A stretch of 64,000 bases of DNA, from the NCBI GenBank assembly GCA_013076295.1, contig RQOL01000627.1, positions 1-64,000 of the forward strand, in the 5' to 3' direction. Both the position numbers and the translations under genes were made by a program. Within the stretch, counting starts at the first letter, position 1. Each line of letters opens with the position of its first letter. The DNA comes from Sanderia malayensis. Taxonomy: Eukaryota > Cnidaria > Scyphozoa > Semaeostomeae > Pelagiidae. The notes below the pieces were generated by a model. It worked only from the letters and a program-made list of their open reading frames with translations, had not been told where the DNA came from and did not search any database. This document shows positions 44,740-57,380 of the stretch, one piece after another.

Positions 44740-46504
44740 TTAAGTTATGTTAAATTTGCGCTCTCCTGTCATGTTAACGTCCAAGTGCATGTCATCTACG
44801 TCAACTACATCGGAAAAGGAATCTTCAGGAAATACTAGACTACTTGCACTGGGTATGTCTGGGTAATCTCTCTCACCACCTTCAGGTTCCTGACAAAGTA
44901 ACATCGTGTCCACCTCACTTATTACAATTTGAGAGCCCAGCTTATCTGAGAGCCCAGCATTTCTATTCAACTTTGGCTTCAAGCCCCCTTTACAAACTTC
45001 AAATCCAAACTCTAAAGAGTCCAAATAGGAGATATTGCTTTCACAGATTTGATCATACTCAGAAGCCTGAAATAATGCTCTTGCAAAGATCCCCATCAAG
45101 AGTGCCATCAGCAGGTGGTACCTTTTCAAGTTGTCATTTGCATACTGATATCCAACGTCTCTCAGTAATTTCAAATTTGGAATTGCACTTGCAGTTATGA
45201 TATCCCAGGAAATGTTAGCAAGCTGTCTAATGTATACTCAGTCCATATGAAAGTATATGCATGCATACAACATTAAAAGGGAATGCTTACAGCTTTCAGT
45301 GTTAGAATGTTTCCCCTGTGCATCAACAAGTGAACTTAAGATTCTATCTTTGCAAGCTTGGCTATATACAGCGAGTGCTAAACATTTAGTTATAAGTCTT
45401 ATACCAGGGTTCTTATCATTCCCAGTATAGATGCTAAGAGCACCAAGACTTATTGCTATTGCTATTGCTTAGTATTGCTAAAACATTCAGAAGCAGACAA
45501 AGTACCATAAAGCCTTTTCATATCAATATAGAAGTTCATCTTCAGCTTGGACCTCATGTCTCTAAACTCTTCAACATTTGCATCTTTCATTGGCTTCTTA
45601 GTTGGCTTGCCAGTTTTTACATTAACTAACTTGTTACGAATTGCCCAAAACAATTTGATGGCATAATCATTGATGATATCATTTATCAAGTAATGCTCCA
45701 GCAATAAGATTGTTCATTGTCTGCTTCGAGGCAATTGATGATTATGGAGCTATTATGAACATTTTAATTCTGATCCAGGAATCTTTTTAAGGCAAAGGAG
45801 ACCACTGTGTCTGCTTCTGGATGATAACAACCATAGTCATTATTTGAACGATATATATTCCCAATGGCATCCACTGTATAAGCTGCAAAAATACGACAAT
45901 GGCCACCTATTATGATGTTAGTGAAATTAGGTGGGAGAGTTTTGGCTTTAAGGAAACACAAATTTTGGCACAACCTGACATAGGGGTGATAATCTTTTGA
46001 CAACCATTATCGCGATCAAACCACCTTGTACTGTATCCTTTTAATTGCTCACTTGGATCTACTAGAAAGCATGAAAACTGAAGGGGAGAGATGGACTGAA
46101 GGACGTGTGACTTCAGTACAACCCTTTGTTTGGTCTGCTCTGCGGTCAAAGGTTTGAATGAATGTAAAGTGCCTGTTCCTGTTGGCAAATTTTCGTGCAA
46201 TAGGAATAACTGTCTGGTCAATAATAAGGCTGATCATGTCTTTGCAAGTACAGGTGGGGATTTTCAAATGTCGGAAATCCAACATACAATCTCTGATCAT
46301 GCAAGTGATATTGTTCAAGGAATCAGCTTGTTTGTCAAATAAAGTTTCATTTAGGAAAGCACTTTCATCCTTCTTGTATAACCATGATGTAAGATTAGAT
46401 TTTTTGGCACAGTGCAAGCTTTTACCACCTTTTTTCAGAAGCTGAATTGGTTTGCCTTCTTTTGACAACGAGACTTGCATGCCCGTAGCTTGTAATACAG
46501 TCAA
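44740..46504 (-). CDS. Uncharacterised multi-exon coding region (part 2 of a minus-strand cluster)
   Basis: Several open pieces with good codon-level protein character: LQATGMQVSLSKEGKPIQLL (exon after CCAG near 46509), SLNNITCMIRDCMLDFRHLK, a piece with GGHCRIFAAYTVDAIGNIY and CYHPEADTVVSFALKRFLDQ, one with IINDYAIKLFWAIRNKLVNV and one ending in an acidic tail (SEVDTMLLCQEPEGGERDYP). Frames change between pieces and some end in stops, so either introns or decay separate them. The C-x-H-x-E-A-D-T block resembles a motif found in repeat-encoded nuclease-like animal proteins; that is only a hint. No function assigned. Confidence 0.4.
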
Positions 46505-46682
46505 ATCTGGATCATTAGAACTCGTGTAATTCGAACTCTATCTAAATTGAACGAAATTCACTGTCCCTTCAAGGATCAGTAATGAACCAATTCTTATAAA
46601 ACAAACCTCTATAATTCGAACTTTTTGTAATTCGAACATTTTCACGCTTCCCCGGGGTGTTCGAATTAGACAGAGTTCACTG
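46497..46682. mobile_element. Pogo/Tigger-like MITE in an intron
   Basis: TA-flanked, ends CAGT...ACTG, with internal repeats of TAATTCGAAC in both orientations (GTAATTCGAAC, GTTCGAATTA), typical of short pogo-type elements. It supplies the last bases before the acceptor of the exon at 46509, so the splice site may be element-derived. Confidence 0.55.
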
Positions 46683-47237
46683 TAGAAGTCCAGACATTAC
46701 CTCCACTTGTTGATTGGCATGATTCAGAGCAGCTTTTTGTTGCCTTGCAGTGATTGCCCTAGGAACTGTGAGAACTTCAGAAAAGGTTTGAGTTTGCAAT
46801 TGCCAACCATCAACCTGAGCTGAGCTATCTTGACAGACACAAACTTGTTAACCCGATCTTCTCCAATTTTTCTAACATTTAATAGTTCAGGATCTACTAT
46901 AATGTTTTTTGAATGCATAGATGTTATAGTAATTGAATTTTATTTGTTTGCGATTCCTTTAGTTAGATCTTTAAAAATTTCACTGAGCCCTTTCCGCCAA
47001 CACACTCTTAAACGAATGAATGAGTCTGCCTTAAATTGGTGCATAGATTGTTTTCTTTTATGTTTATTCTTTATGTTATGACACTTAACCCATCTTTTAA
47101 ATTTGTGTGGCATAATTCTCGTTCCTGGAAGCCTTGTTTAAAACATTTTCAACTGTGCAAAGTGTAAAGCAGTTCTTAGCACTCTTATTAAACTGAGCCT
47201 CTAGGCTTTGGTTTCGAGGCAGGCAATGACCAGGTTT

Positions 47238-49933
47238 TCATGACTGATTAGAAACCCATAAGTTTCTTATGCCATACTCTTCATGGGGTCTTAAGCTACG
47301 CATATCACAAATGTGATAGCAGAGGGCTGGTCCATAGTTTATGCCTCTTGTTGTGAACTGCAGAGCAACTACGAGTTTTGTGAAAACCATATCTAAGTCA
47401 AAGTCACCAAATTTCTGTGCCTCTAAAAGCACAAGTGCTGACAGTTCCTCCTGAAACAAATAGTTTGCAACTAGTGATAGTTGTGGCTGGTATTTTGATT
47501 GACTTTTACGAAAATCCCACACTTTTGAGATATCAATATCCTTAACTGTCAGAGCTTTAGGCACCTGAGAATCTTGATTTTCCTCAGAATAATACTTTAC
47601 ATAGGCAAAGGTCAACTCAGTGAGGCCAGCAATCTCATCATGGTAAAAATCGATTTGATGTGTCAAAGTCTTTCATTGACGATAAACAAATGAAACTTTG
47701 CAACACTGAGACCATCCAGGAAAGCAACTGCATGGTTTTGCAGGTGAAACTTGCTGTATCGTTTGGCCAGTTTCTCACGCAAATTGGATAGTTTATGAAA
47801 GGATGCAAGGAACTATGTAGATACCCAAGAATATCTCATAGGGTCTAAATTCAGAACCTCATCCAAATGAGCCCAAACCTGGTCTGCTCCCAGAACTAGC
47901 ACATGGAGGGTAATCAATCCAGCTAAACGGATGGTCTAATAATGTCACAAAAGCCCATTTCCCGAGAAAAGTTTGTTTCCCCGTTTCTTCACCACTGTCT
48001 ACAGAAAATAAAGATTTTAGTTCTGATAAAAATGAGTAACTGCTGAGGCATTGCCTAACTTGATGTTCATTTGGTAGCAACTCACAAATCTCAGAAACTA
48101 TCTTTTCAACATCATGTTCATCAATTTTATCATGGCATATATAATAAAAAATTAGTAATTTATTGAATTTCAGGAATGCATATGAAAACTGTTTACACCT
48201 GTTGTTTTACTAAGAATGTGTAAAGCTATATCAATCTGAAGTGTTGCACTTTCAGTTTCTTTGTTTGCTGCCTACAACATTGCAGTTAAATTATTGGCTA
48301 CTGCAAGAAGAGTGTGATCATTTGGAAAAATGTCTGACAAATATCTAAGAGCAACATCAGCCCTTTGAAGTGCTAATTCAAAATTGCCAATTGAAGCACA
48401 TGCACAACTAAGCAAACTCTCGTAACATGCCATGTGGTATTTGTTAATAACATTATGACCACATGTTATTGGTTCAAACATTGAAAGAGTACATTTCAAC
48501 ATTCAACAATACATTTCTCATTTTGTCCCAACTGAATGGTATTATTTGCAGCATTAATCAGCAATGAATTGCATAGTTGTTTCTTTGGTATAGAAGTAAA
48601 TTGTTTGAATATTGCTGACTCAAAATCTTCACAGACCAATAATTTGTTGTACACTTCAATGAGGAGATTTTGTGCTAATTCAGGCAACATTGCGTTCTTT
48701 GGAGTTCAGCAAATATAATAGAAAGAAGGAAAAAATCTATATTTTGGTATTAACATGTGTGCAAGCTGCAACATTATATTGCAAATTCAATTCATTTTGC
48801 TGCTAAAAAAATTCCATTCTGATTGTCCTTGAGTTTGTCAATAACACTGGGAATAATTTTTGCAATTATGTTGTCACATTCTGGAAGTGTAATGTTAGCA
48901 TTTCCTGTTTGTTGTTCTACAAACCCATAAAGTTAATTTGAGGCAAAGTACCAGATTCAGAATTTGCAGATATTATTTATTTGTTGATAAACTTTGAAGC
49001 AAACAAAAAGGGTGAAACCGCAACACTAGAGACGTAACTGAGCTCATTTAGTTGATAATCATTACATGTCATGTCAAGTAACTCTTTGATGTCGTTAAGT
49101 TAAGAGGAAGGAAGCTTTTCCATTCTTAGATAGATTGTGGTTGCCTTTGGCAAAGCCTTTTTGCTATCAATGATTCTCTCTGAAGGCATTTCTAAAAGAT
49201 TTACACTTGGCGACTGAACATTTCTGTTGTCATCATTACTCGACTGCGTAAGCCCGTCCACAATTTCCTTGCAGCTCAAAAAATCATGAAGCTCAAAAAC
49301 CTTCTCAATAAAGCACTTGAGAAATTTCAAATGTCTAGTTTTTTCAATATCAGCAAGATGAAAAACTGATCTCTCAATATAATGGACAGGTGGTTTTTGA
49401 AAAAGGCCCAAAACAGCCCAGAGACCATCAGCATACTCTAGCTGGACTGTTGGAAAATGTGTCAACCTTTCAGCATTGTGAATGAAAGTAGACTTTAGCA
49501 TGGTTTCAAGGTTATCAGACTCAATCCAGTGTATGTTGGAGGAAATCCTCTGTGAAGCATTCTTAACTCCAACAGTATTCCATAGTTTTCTTGAAATTTG
49601 GCTCTCTTTCAAATCCTTTGCATATGAAAGTGCAAGATCCGACCGGTTTAAAATTGCCATCAAATCCTTACTGCAAGTGAGGGAGACTTCATTTGACAAA
49701 GTCTTATGCAATGGATTTACAATCTTATAATCTTTCATTTTATGGCATATGGAGTTGATTGAAAGAAGTCTAAATAACGTCTGCTCGTTTTCAATGCTTT
49801 TGGGGCAACACATTTTATTGCCTGTTAAAATAAGAACAAATAAAAGCAACACCAATGGTGTTTTTGTGATCTCTGCTCCTATCCTGAAATCAGAAGCTAA
49901 CATTTCTCCTTGCTGAGCAGATTTTATTAACAT
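47238..49933 (-). CDS. Uncharacterised multi-exon coding region (part 1 of a minus-strand cluster)
   Basis: The longest piece is 49933-49100 (277 codons, contains IHWIESDNLETMLKSTFIHN, QLEYADGLWAVLGLFQKPP and a serine/asparagine-rich end). Next come short helical pieces at 48690-48496 and 48502-48272 (YESLLSCACASIGNFELALQ, TPR-like repeats), 48080-47859 and 47666-47238 (LVVALQFTTRGINYGPALCY, DMRSLRPHEEYGIRNLW). The helical repeat look fits a TPR-type scaffold, but I cannot chain the exons with certainty. The continuation is probably 46918-46724 and then part 2. Not recognised. Confidence 0.4.
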
Positions 49934-49984
49934 GTGATGATTTGAGAAGTAGAAATTTTGCTGTAAAATAAACTAAAACTTACG

Positions 49985-51474
49985 GTGGCCCACAACTGCC
50001 ACAGCCAAAACATTAACGCTGCAAGATTCCCAAATATTCCACACCATTCCCAAAAGGACTCACGACATTCCCAAAAGACTTACGGCATTCCCGAAAAGCT
50101 GGCGGCAAAAGCAAAAAGCTCACAGCAAAAGGAAAAGCAACTGGGTCAGGCAGCAACAATGACAACAGCAACAACAACAGAAAATTTTGAAGCACATGGG
50201 CATTTTGACTCGCATGGACAGTGGACAAATTGAAGATGTATTGCCCAGTTGTGGCAAAGAAATACAACTACAGTTTTTTGCCAGCATTTTGGACATGGTG
50301 AGTTTGTGTTTATACTTACATACCCACTTTTTCCCATCAAATTTTCAAAGATGAAATGGGAGGAAAATGCCAATGGAGGTTAATGAACGAAGTGCTGATA
50401 GCAGGTGAAAATTTTTTGGCGCCATCTAGCTATTTACTATCTACCTCACGGCCCGCCTTTTCAACCAATGTTTGGTATCTTTTTGTTCAATCATTATTCG
50501 AAGTTCCACAATCTTTAATTTATGTGATTTACAAAGTACAAAAAAACAAAAAACTGCTTTGCATTCAACACTGATTTTTTGGCTTTCTCATACAATACAA
50601 TTTCCCAAGATTTAACCTCTGTAGTCTATCTAGTCAACTGCATTAATAGAATGTTAAAATAATTGTCAGAAGAAAATAAATCCACTCTTTTACATCATTC
50701 TAGGTTTGAAAGATTCAGTACGATCCATCAGCAGCGCTGAGGATGCAATTCCAAAAAGAGGTACTATAAAGGTTAATGGGCAGTCTCCTCTCTAGAGTAT
50801 GGCACAACCATGATTAACAATAAAACAATAGAGAACAAAAGGAAAAGGTTTTTGAACATCTGTGATCTCATCAAAAGCTGACATAGGCTGTGTCTGCAAA
50901 CCTTGAAGCAAAAAATGTAATTTTTGAAATTGATAATGCTTTAATAACAATTTTTAAAAATATTTATAAATTGTTGACAAAGCAACCAATTTTTAAAAAT
51001 TGTTATGATACATACAGCTGCAAGCATGGTGACAGGTGAAATGGTCTGCATGAAGAGGTTTTTCTTACCAGTTCTCATAAAAATCTACATAATATATGTA
51101 TCTGCTTGAGCTAAACTAAGAATGATATGAACTGCTTTACAAATGATTCTTGCAAGGTGTGTAGCTAAATTTTATGCAGTATTCAAAATATAATTTTGAT
51201 CGTCAGACCAATTTTTATGAAAAAATCATGTCCTGATTTGTGTGAATATTCTTAAAATAGATTTTTGACAGGATCAAAATATGCTACAGCATCAATGGTT
51301 GGAAAAGGCAGTATCACTTTTGATTATGATGGTCGATTAGGATGTCTGGAAGTGCACACCTGCACCACAAACCTGACCTTTCATGCGACTGAGAGGTATT
51401 GCAGTTCTGATGATGTGTTCATCAAGGGTTTTACTGAAGATATGCGTTGCGGAAGGGGATTTGGCATAGTGTAA
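49985..51474 (+). CDS. Plus-strand exons with HECT-like C-terminal piece
   Basis: Exon-like pieces: one ending 50297 (HMGILTRMDSGQIEDVLPSC, donor GTGAGT), one near 50706-50758 (LKDSVRSISSAEDAIPKR, donor GTACTA) and a last one from about 51272 (after TTTTTGACAG) to a stop at 51474. The last reads GKGSITFDYDGRLGCLEVHT then CTTNLTF and ends GRGFGIV. The order L-x-x-x-HTC-x-x-x-L followed by a C-terminal GFG matches the catalytic end of HECT ubiquitin ligases. If correct, only a C-lobe fragment is visible, and phases between pieces are unproven. Confidence 0.4.
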
Positions 51475-51559
51475 AGCCAAATTAACTTGTGCTAATTTTG
51501 ATTTGTTTTTCTTGATTAGTTTTTTCTTGCTCTGTTTATTGTTAAGCACTACTTTACAC

Positions 51560-51834
51560 ATAGGAAACTGTCATAATTTTAAACTTGAAATCTTGACTTA
51601 AAATTGTGGCTAATAATGTAAACACGTTCAAAAAACTCAAAAAGGCATGAAAGAAGCTTTATTAAACAGTAACCTATGTACTCCATTGTTCGTCTGTCTG
51701 ATGTAATTCGCAGTGATAACATTATTCAATTTTGAAAAGGTAGCGTGTAATGTTTGAATGGCTGTTTAATCCCTGTCTTCGTGAAAACCGTGTTGAGCCA
51801 CGTGCATTAAGACCTCATACAATATTTCTGCAAT
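51560..51834. other. Spacer between convergent genes
   Basis: AT-rich; no gene or repeat recognised. Confidence 0.4.
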
Positions 51835-53795
51835 TCACCCTCGTACTCTGGTCAAAACTGTAATGTATTTGTGAGTGTTTTTATCATGCCTTCTGTGTAG
51901 CCCAAACCAATTTGACATAATCGTTTTGTTATCCCATACCAATGTTTTTAGAGTCTGCTTCAACTTTCTGTGGACGACATGGGCAAGTGCAGGATGAGTG
52001 TCCAATACACCAGCACTAGTCGTTAGTTTGATATGTTCTTGAGCACATACGTACTTTATGAACGTACCAAATCCATTCCTTCCATATTCCTCAAGCCCAG
52101 CTTCATCTACTTGAAGTTTGGCATTCTTTTGCTGTCCACATAGTAGTGATACAACCACTTCCAGATCCAAACATTGTAGAGAATGACACATGTCAACAAC
52201 ACATTTTTTGAACCTTTGATCAAGAGCCTCAACAGCATCATTAACGAAAACAGGAAAGTCCTCCTTGCTGTGTTCAGGGTCCCGGACAATCCAATTATTA
52301 ATATGGTCATCATACGAAATTAGCTTCCACCCATCAACTAAGTGTTGACCCTTGAATTTTGAATCATTGATAATTCCAGCAATATGCTTACTCAGGAATT
52401 TTAAATCTTTTGATGGGCTTTCAAGATCTTGACTTCAGTTCCTGAAGATAAATCTTTGCTCTGGGCCACCATGTGCAAATTTTTCAGCAAGGACGACAGA
52501 GACTCTGGACTCTTACCATCCACGATTATGCACATGTCAACTCCGTCAACAAAGTCCTTACCAAACATATCATATTCCTTTATTTTGTTGTAAACTCTCG
52601 GAAGGCCTAGGCATATGCTCCGAGATTATCTATCATATTGAGAAAATGCTTGTACTGCGATGACCAAAACCTTGTTGTGCAGCTACCTTGCGTCATTTGC
52701 AATTTTATCCCTTGAGATTGGGCAATAGCCATTGCACTGCTCAGCATCTTCCCTCTCTGGAACATCGTGTGGACATTCTTTGATCTATTGATGGCGTTTT
52801 CCATAAAGTCACCAGAAGTACCCCCTTTATATTCCATTATGTCCAGTATAGCACGATTCATCCAATGAGGTGGATCCCAGATTACTGCAGAAAACTCGGG
52901 ATCAACAATTACACCCAACTTACTGTGCAGAATTGCGCCAAGTTCATTTGCTTGGTATTGACCATCACCAGGTGTACCCTGGCATTGGGATTTCAAATTG
53001 AATCCTGGGTTACTTCCATAGGCATTATCAATTGTTGTTATTATTTGCCTTGCCAATTGATCAGCATTTGCACCAGACACAGTTCCTGTTGGTGCTCCCA
53101 ACCCCCTCCTCGAGCAAGTAAACGACTCGTGAATCTACTGCAATGGCCACCCATTCGCCATCATTCATAGGACATATCATAATTGCTTGGTTACTTACTC
53201 ACTGTGGGGTGCTTTTTTCAGCGGTAATAAAAAATGTGGGGGAAATCCAGTTCTGGCCAGTGATCTAGCAAGGTAAAGTGCAGTTTCCTTGTCGAGCCAA
53301 ACTTGCATTGCTGCCATGATTTCATTGAAGTGGTTTCGTGAATGGCCAAAATCACCAAGATCAGAGCCTGTTGAGCAGCGATTTCTTGCTTAACATTTTT
53401 TGCTGCAGACTTTGATTTAATGACGGCAAGGACAATTCTTAGTAAATGTTGGGTGACCTTGCTTCCCCTGCTTTGTCTCTTTGCAATCAATGATTGATGC
53501 TGTAATGCCTCATAGTGGAGCCGTGAAGCAAGATGGTTTTTAATTCTGTCCTTGAGATGGTACCAATTTGAATTCCCACCACTGACAACTGACTGAGATT
53601 TTTCTTGAGTAAGTAGCAATTCAGATGATATGGAACCAGCATATTTGCCAATTCCTCTAGGGGCAATTTGATCTACTTCTCCCTGGCATTTACCAACAAA
53701 ACGACTCTCCAAAAGTTTAAAACATATCTCACACCTAATTACAGACAGGGACTTTTTAGCTGCATCACCAAGATAAAATTGTATGGTAGGGATGA
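51835..53795 (-). pseudogene. hAT-like transposase-derived gene, degraded
   Basis: Minus-strand pieces: 53823-53218 (CEICFKLLESRFVGKCQGE zinc-knuckle-like start, then VVSGGNSNWYHLKDRIKNHL), 53101-52607 (LGVIVDPEFSAVIWDPPHWM with an Asp-x-x-His-Trp block, then NRSKNVHTMFQRGKMLSSAM), and 52600-51835 (LVDGWKLISYDDHINNW, ALAHVVHRKLKQTLKTLVWD). The layout (Cys-rich N-terminus, D-x-x-H-W, late helical part) recalls hAT-like or ZNF862-type proteins. Several frame changes. The family is a moderate-to-weak inference. Its 5' end is overwritten by the Penelope-like element starting at about 53800. Confidence 0.4.
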
Positions 53796-53801
53796 ATTGT
53801 G

Positions 53802-55603
53802 TCAAATAAGGAAGGTGGAGCAATTGTCATTTGGGGTATCCAACAATATCTTACCGAAGCAAATAACCAACTTTCCAACACCAACTTCTACCAAAAACTT
53901 AATAATGACCCATCTAAAGACCACGCTAAATTAATTACTAACTCTCTCCATGAAATGAAAAATAAGCAACTCATAGATGACAAATTATTTAATGCACTAG
54001 TACCCAATAATACTAAAACTGGTCGGCCCGTTGTCTCCTCCATTAACTTTAACACCTCTCAAATTTCCAAATTTGTGGATCATCACATCCAACCATTAGC
54101 GAAACAAGTCAAATCATACATTAAAGACACCACTGACTTCATAAACAAATTACAAAGACTTCCTCCATTACCAAATAACGCACTGCTTGTCACAATGGAC
54201 ATGCGATCCCTATACACTAACATATCAAATGCAGAGGGAATTGAAGCCCTCAAACAGTCTCTAGACACTCGCCCAACAAAAAACCTAACACTGAAACAAT
54301 CACAACACTTATGAACCACAGTCTTACCCTTAATAATTTTAAATTTAATGATGAGAATTATCTTCAAGTAAAAGGTTGTGCAATGGGAACTATTGCCGCA
54401 CCCTCATATGCAACTATCTTTATGGGTAATTTTGAGGAAACCTTCATTTATCCTAGAATACTTTCAAACTGCCTGTTTTACTGTAGATTCATAGACGACA
54501 TATTCTTAATTTACAATTTGCCAAAATCAAACTTCAATGAATTTATAAATGATTTAAACACAAGGCATGACTCCATTAAGTTCGACTATGAAATATCCAA
54601 AACAAAAATACCTTTTCTCGACACTATGGTTTACATCGATAATGATAGAAAAATTCAAACCACCCTATACAAAAAGCCAACAGACACAAGTAACTACCTC
54701 CATTTTCGCTCTTCACATCCCAAACATCTAATAGAAAGCCTACCCTACTCACAAGCACTAAGACTTCGACGCATTTGCTCCAAAACCACAGATTATACAC
54801 ACCACTGCTCTAAGTTGAAAGAAAATTTCCTTACCAGAGGGTATAACGAGAATCTAGTTAAAAAACAAATTGAAAAAGCATCTAAGTTACCACGCCAAGA
54901 AACGTTATCATGCAAAACCACCCAAACCAATACTCGCATTCCATTTGTAACAACATTTAACCCAACGCTTCCACCTATCAGTAAAATTTTCAAATCAAAT
55001 TGGAATATTTTACACATAAAACCAGACATTAAGGCACACTTTCGGGAACTACCTTTCGTGTCATACAAGAGAAGCCGAAATCTGAAAGATCTGATAGGAT
55101 CCAACACCATCATGAACAGCAAAGTCATTAGAAATATTAAACTCAACAAACACCATCAAGTCAAATTCTGTAAACCCTGCAATGTCAAAGGCAGCTTATG
55201 TTGTAATCAAGTAAAATCCACTGACAAGTTCAAAAGCGTATCCACAGGTAAAACATACAAAATCTACCATGAAACTAATTGTAAAAGTAAATTCGTAGTA
55301 TATCTCCTCGAATGTAAAATATGCCAAATACAGTACGTTGGAAAATCCGAATGGCAATTCAATATCCGCCTCAATAACTACCGCTCGCACATTAAGAACT
55401 GTGATAATGATAAACTTCTTCCCGTTGAAAAACATTTTCTTATGCCTAATCACAATTTTAAACGTGACGCCATTTTCACAATCATGAGCGTGAAGACGCC
55501 AAAATAGTGCTGGAAAAGCGTGAAACTGCTTGGATGACCCATTTAAAAACCATCTACCCACAAGGATTAAACTCTAGATTAGCCAATCCCCTGCTAAGAC
55601 AAT
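53802..55603 (+). pseudogene. Penelope-like RT/GIY-YIG endonuclease
   Basis: N-terminal part with RPVVSSINFNTSQISKFVDH and ALLVTMDMRSLYTNIS (first RT Asp), a frame change near 54300, then LQVKGCAMGTIAAPSYATIF, the catalytic CRFIDDIFLIY (codons 54488-54499), KIPFLDTMVYIDND, a cysteine cluster (KFCKPCNVKGSLCC) and a GIY-YIG domain (FVVYLLECKICQIQYVGKSE, NIRLNNYRSHIK). A second frame change near 55507 separates the last residues (WMTHLKTIYPQGLNSRL). The protein would couple RNA copying to cleavage of target DNA. Two lesions make this copy inactive. Confidence 0.85.
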
Positions 55604-55772
55604 AAATATATTCACACAGGTTTTGCTACAAACTTTGTTCTTTTTACTTCATCGTTTCCCTGTGTAGTGAACCAACACAGAATATCATCAAGACGTCTGG
55701 TTGAATTATATAATCTGATGTAAGACAAGTATAATGTAAACATTGAAATACTGCTGTAACTGTATTGTAACT

Positions 55773-55816
55773 TATTCTCCTGAGGAAGGCTCGATTGCCG
55801 AAACGCGTCGAGAATA
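55773..55816 (+). ncRNA. Hammerhead ribozyme motif of Penelope-like element 1
   Basis: Stem I TATTCTC (55773-55779) pairs perfectly with GAGAATA (55810-55816). Core CTGAGGA (55780-55786), stem II GGC...GCC closing TCGATT, then GAAA (55800-55803), a minimal stem III (ACG/CGT) and cleavage-site GTC ending at 55809. All invariant core positions are present (CUGANGA, GAAA, NUH). The very short stem III is the form reported for hammerheads in Penelope-like elements, which may act as dimers. Predicted cut is after 55809. Confidence 0.8.
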
Positions 55817-55857
55817 TTATATTATTATATTATCCGAGTCGTCTTTCTTCTTTGTTC

Positions 55858-55859
<2 letters not shown>

Positions 55860-55906
<47 letters not shown>
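55860..55906. repeat. (TA)n microsatellite
   Basis: Pure TA run between the two Penelope-like elements. Confidence 0.95.
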
Positions 55907-55907
<1 letters not shown>

Positions 55908-56039
55908 ATAGCGGTCCAAGTGTGCATCATAGTGCTCAATGTACAGAAGTACAGAGCGGTAAGAGAATAGAAGCAAGAAAGGAGACTAGTTTTCTGTAAC
56001 TCAGAGTTTTATGCTCTCACAATCAACACACATTCATCA

Positions 56040-57288
56040 TATTCGACATTGAAAGCTTCTACCCCTCCATATCAAAAGAGCTACTATCAGACACCATCTC
56101 CTTCGCCAAGACATACGGCAACATCATGGAACAGGAAATCAACATGATCATGCACGCCCGTAAATCACTACTGTTTAACAAGGGAACTACTTGGGTTAGG
56201 AAAGGCAGCAACATGTTTGACGTTACCATGGGAAGTTTTCACGGGGCAGAAATCTGGAAACTAGTAGGCTTTTTCATCCTCAATCAACTTTAGAAGAGAT
56301 ACGGAAGAGATAATATAGGACTGTACAGAGACGACGGACTTGCCATCTTCATGAATATGACGGGACCACAAGCAGACAAAATAAGAAAGGACATCACAAA
56401 GGACTTTAAGCAGCACGGCCTCAACATCACCATACAAACCATTACGTTTCATACTACCCCTATAGAAAGCCAAACAACAAACCACTCTACATCAACACCA
56501 CGTCTAACCATCCGCCAAACATCATCCGCCAAACATCATCAAACAACTCCCTGCCGCCATCAACCATAGAATATCTGACATATCCTGTAACGAAACAGAC
56601 TTCAACAAAGCCAAACCGATATACGAAGAAGCCCTTCAATCCAGCGAGTAAGACGAACCCTTATCTTTCACAAAGAACGGATCAACCTCACAAGTAAAAC
56701 GAAACCGACAGTGAAACATCATATGGTTTAACCCACCCTACAGTAAGAGCGTACAGACCAAAATCGGCAAAACCTTCCTCAAGCTCATCAACAAGCACAT
56801 CCACAAGAACCATAAATTCCACAAAACCTTCAATAAAAATAACGTAACAGTAAGTTACAGCTGTACAGACAACATGAAATCCATTATAAGCAAACACAAT
56901 AAGAAAGTCACCAACACCACCGCCACTGCCAACAACTCAACCGACAAGACATGCAACTGCCATAAGAAAGACCAATGTCTACTCAACAACAACTGCCTAA
57001 CGTCCAGCATCATCCACAACACAAAAGTCACAACCAACGAAAACGCTACGGAAAAAAAACTACATTGGGCTTACAGAGGGAACATTTAAGAAACGATACA
57101 TGCAGCACAAACAATCTTTTAGAAACAACAGTGCCGAGCTTTCGAAATACATCTGGGACCTGACAGAGAAACTTTACATTATTAACGCAAACAATGACTC
57201 ACTTCTAAAGAAACGCTCTGAACTGATTTCTAAATGCCGACACGAAAATAAATTTTATCTGAAAAACAATAGAACGCCAAATAAGTAA
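56040..57288 (+). pseudogene. Penelope-like RT/GIY-YIG protein, degraded
   Basis: FDIESFYPSISKELLSDTIS (first Asp), HARKSLLFNKGTTWVRKG, FDVTMGSFHGAEIWKLVG, a stop at 56291, then GLYRDDGLAIFMN (catalytic YRDD), SVQTKIGKTFLKLINKHIHK, VSYSCTDNMKSIIS, a Cys-rich CNCHKKDQCLLNNNC and a GIY-YIG remnant ending FRNNSAELSKYIWDLTEK and ISKCRHENKFYL. Gaps and frame changes throughout. The YRDDGLA variety differs from the FIDD type of element 1, so the two belong to different clades. Confidence 0.75.
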
Positions 57289-57380
57289 TTAACTTTGATG
57301 TAAAAATAGCTCCTTTTGTTTATTCTTATCCCACCCTTGTAAATAAATTTTGTTGTGGATCAGGAGGTAAATCATTATAC

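Larger units (their letters stand above)
53802..55860 (+). mobile_element. Penelope-like element 1 (5'-truncated)
   Basis: Begins inside the protein at KEGGAIVIWG, joined to the hAT-like gene, and runs through RT and GIY-YIG domains to a 3' region ending in a hammerhead-like motif and a TA repeat. A 5' truncated copy is typical of target-primed insertion. Confidence 0.8.

Noticed and set aside
49985..50233. 82-codon plus-strand ORF with repeated Ser/Gln-Lys phrases
   Set aside because: Derived from short degenerate ATTCCCAAAA repeats; another frame has the better coding signal with a donor at 50297.
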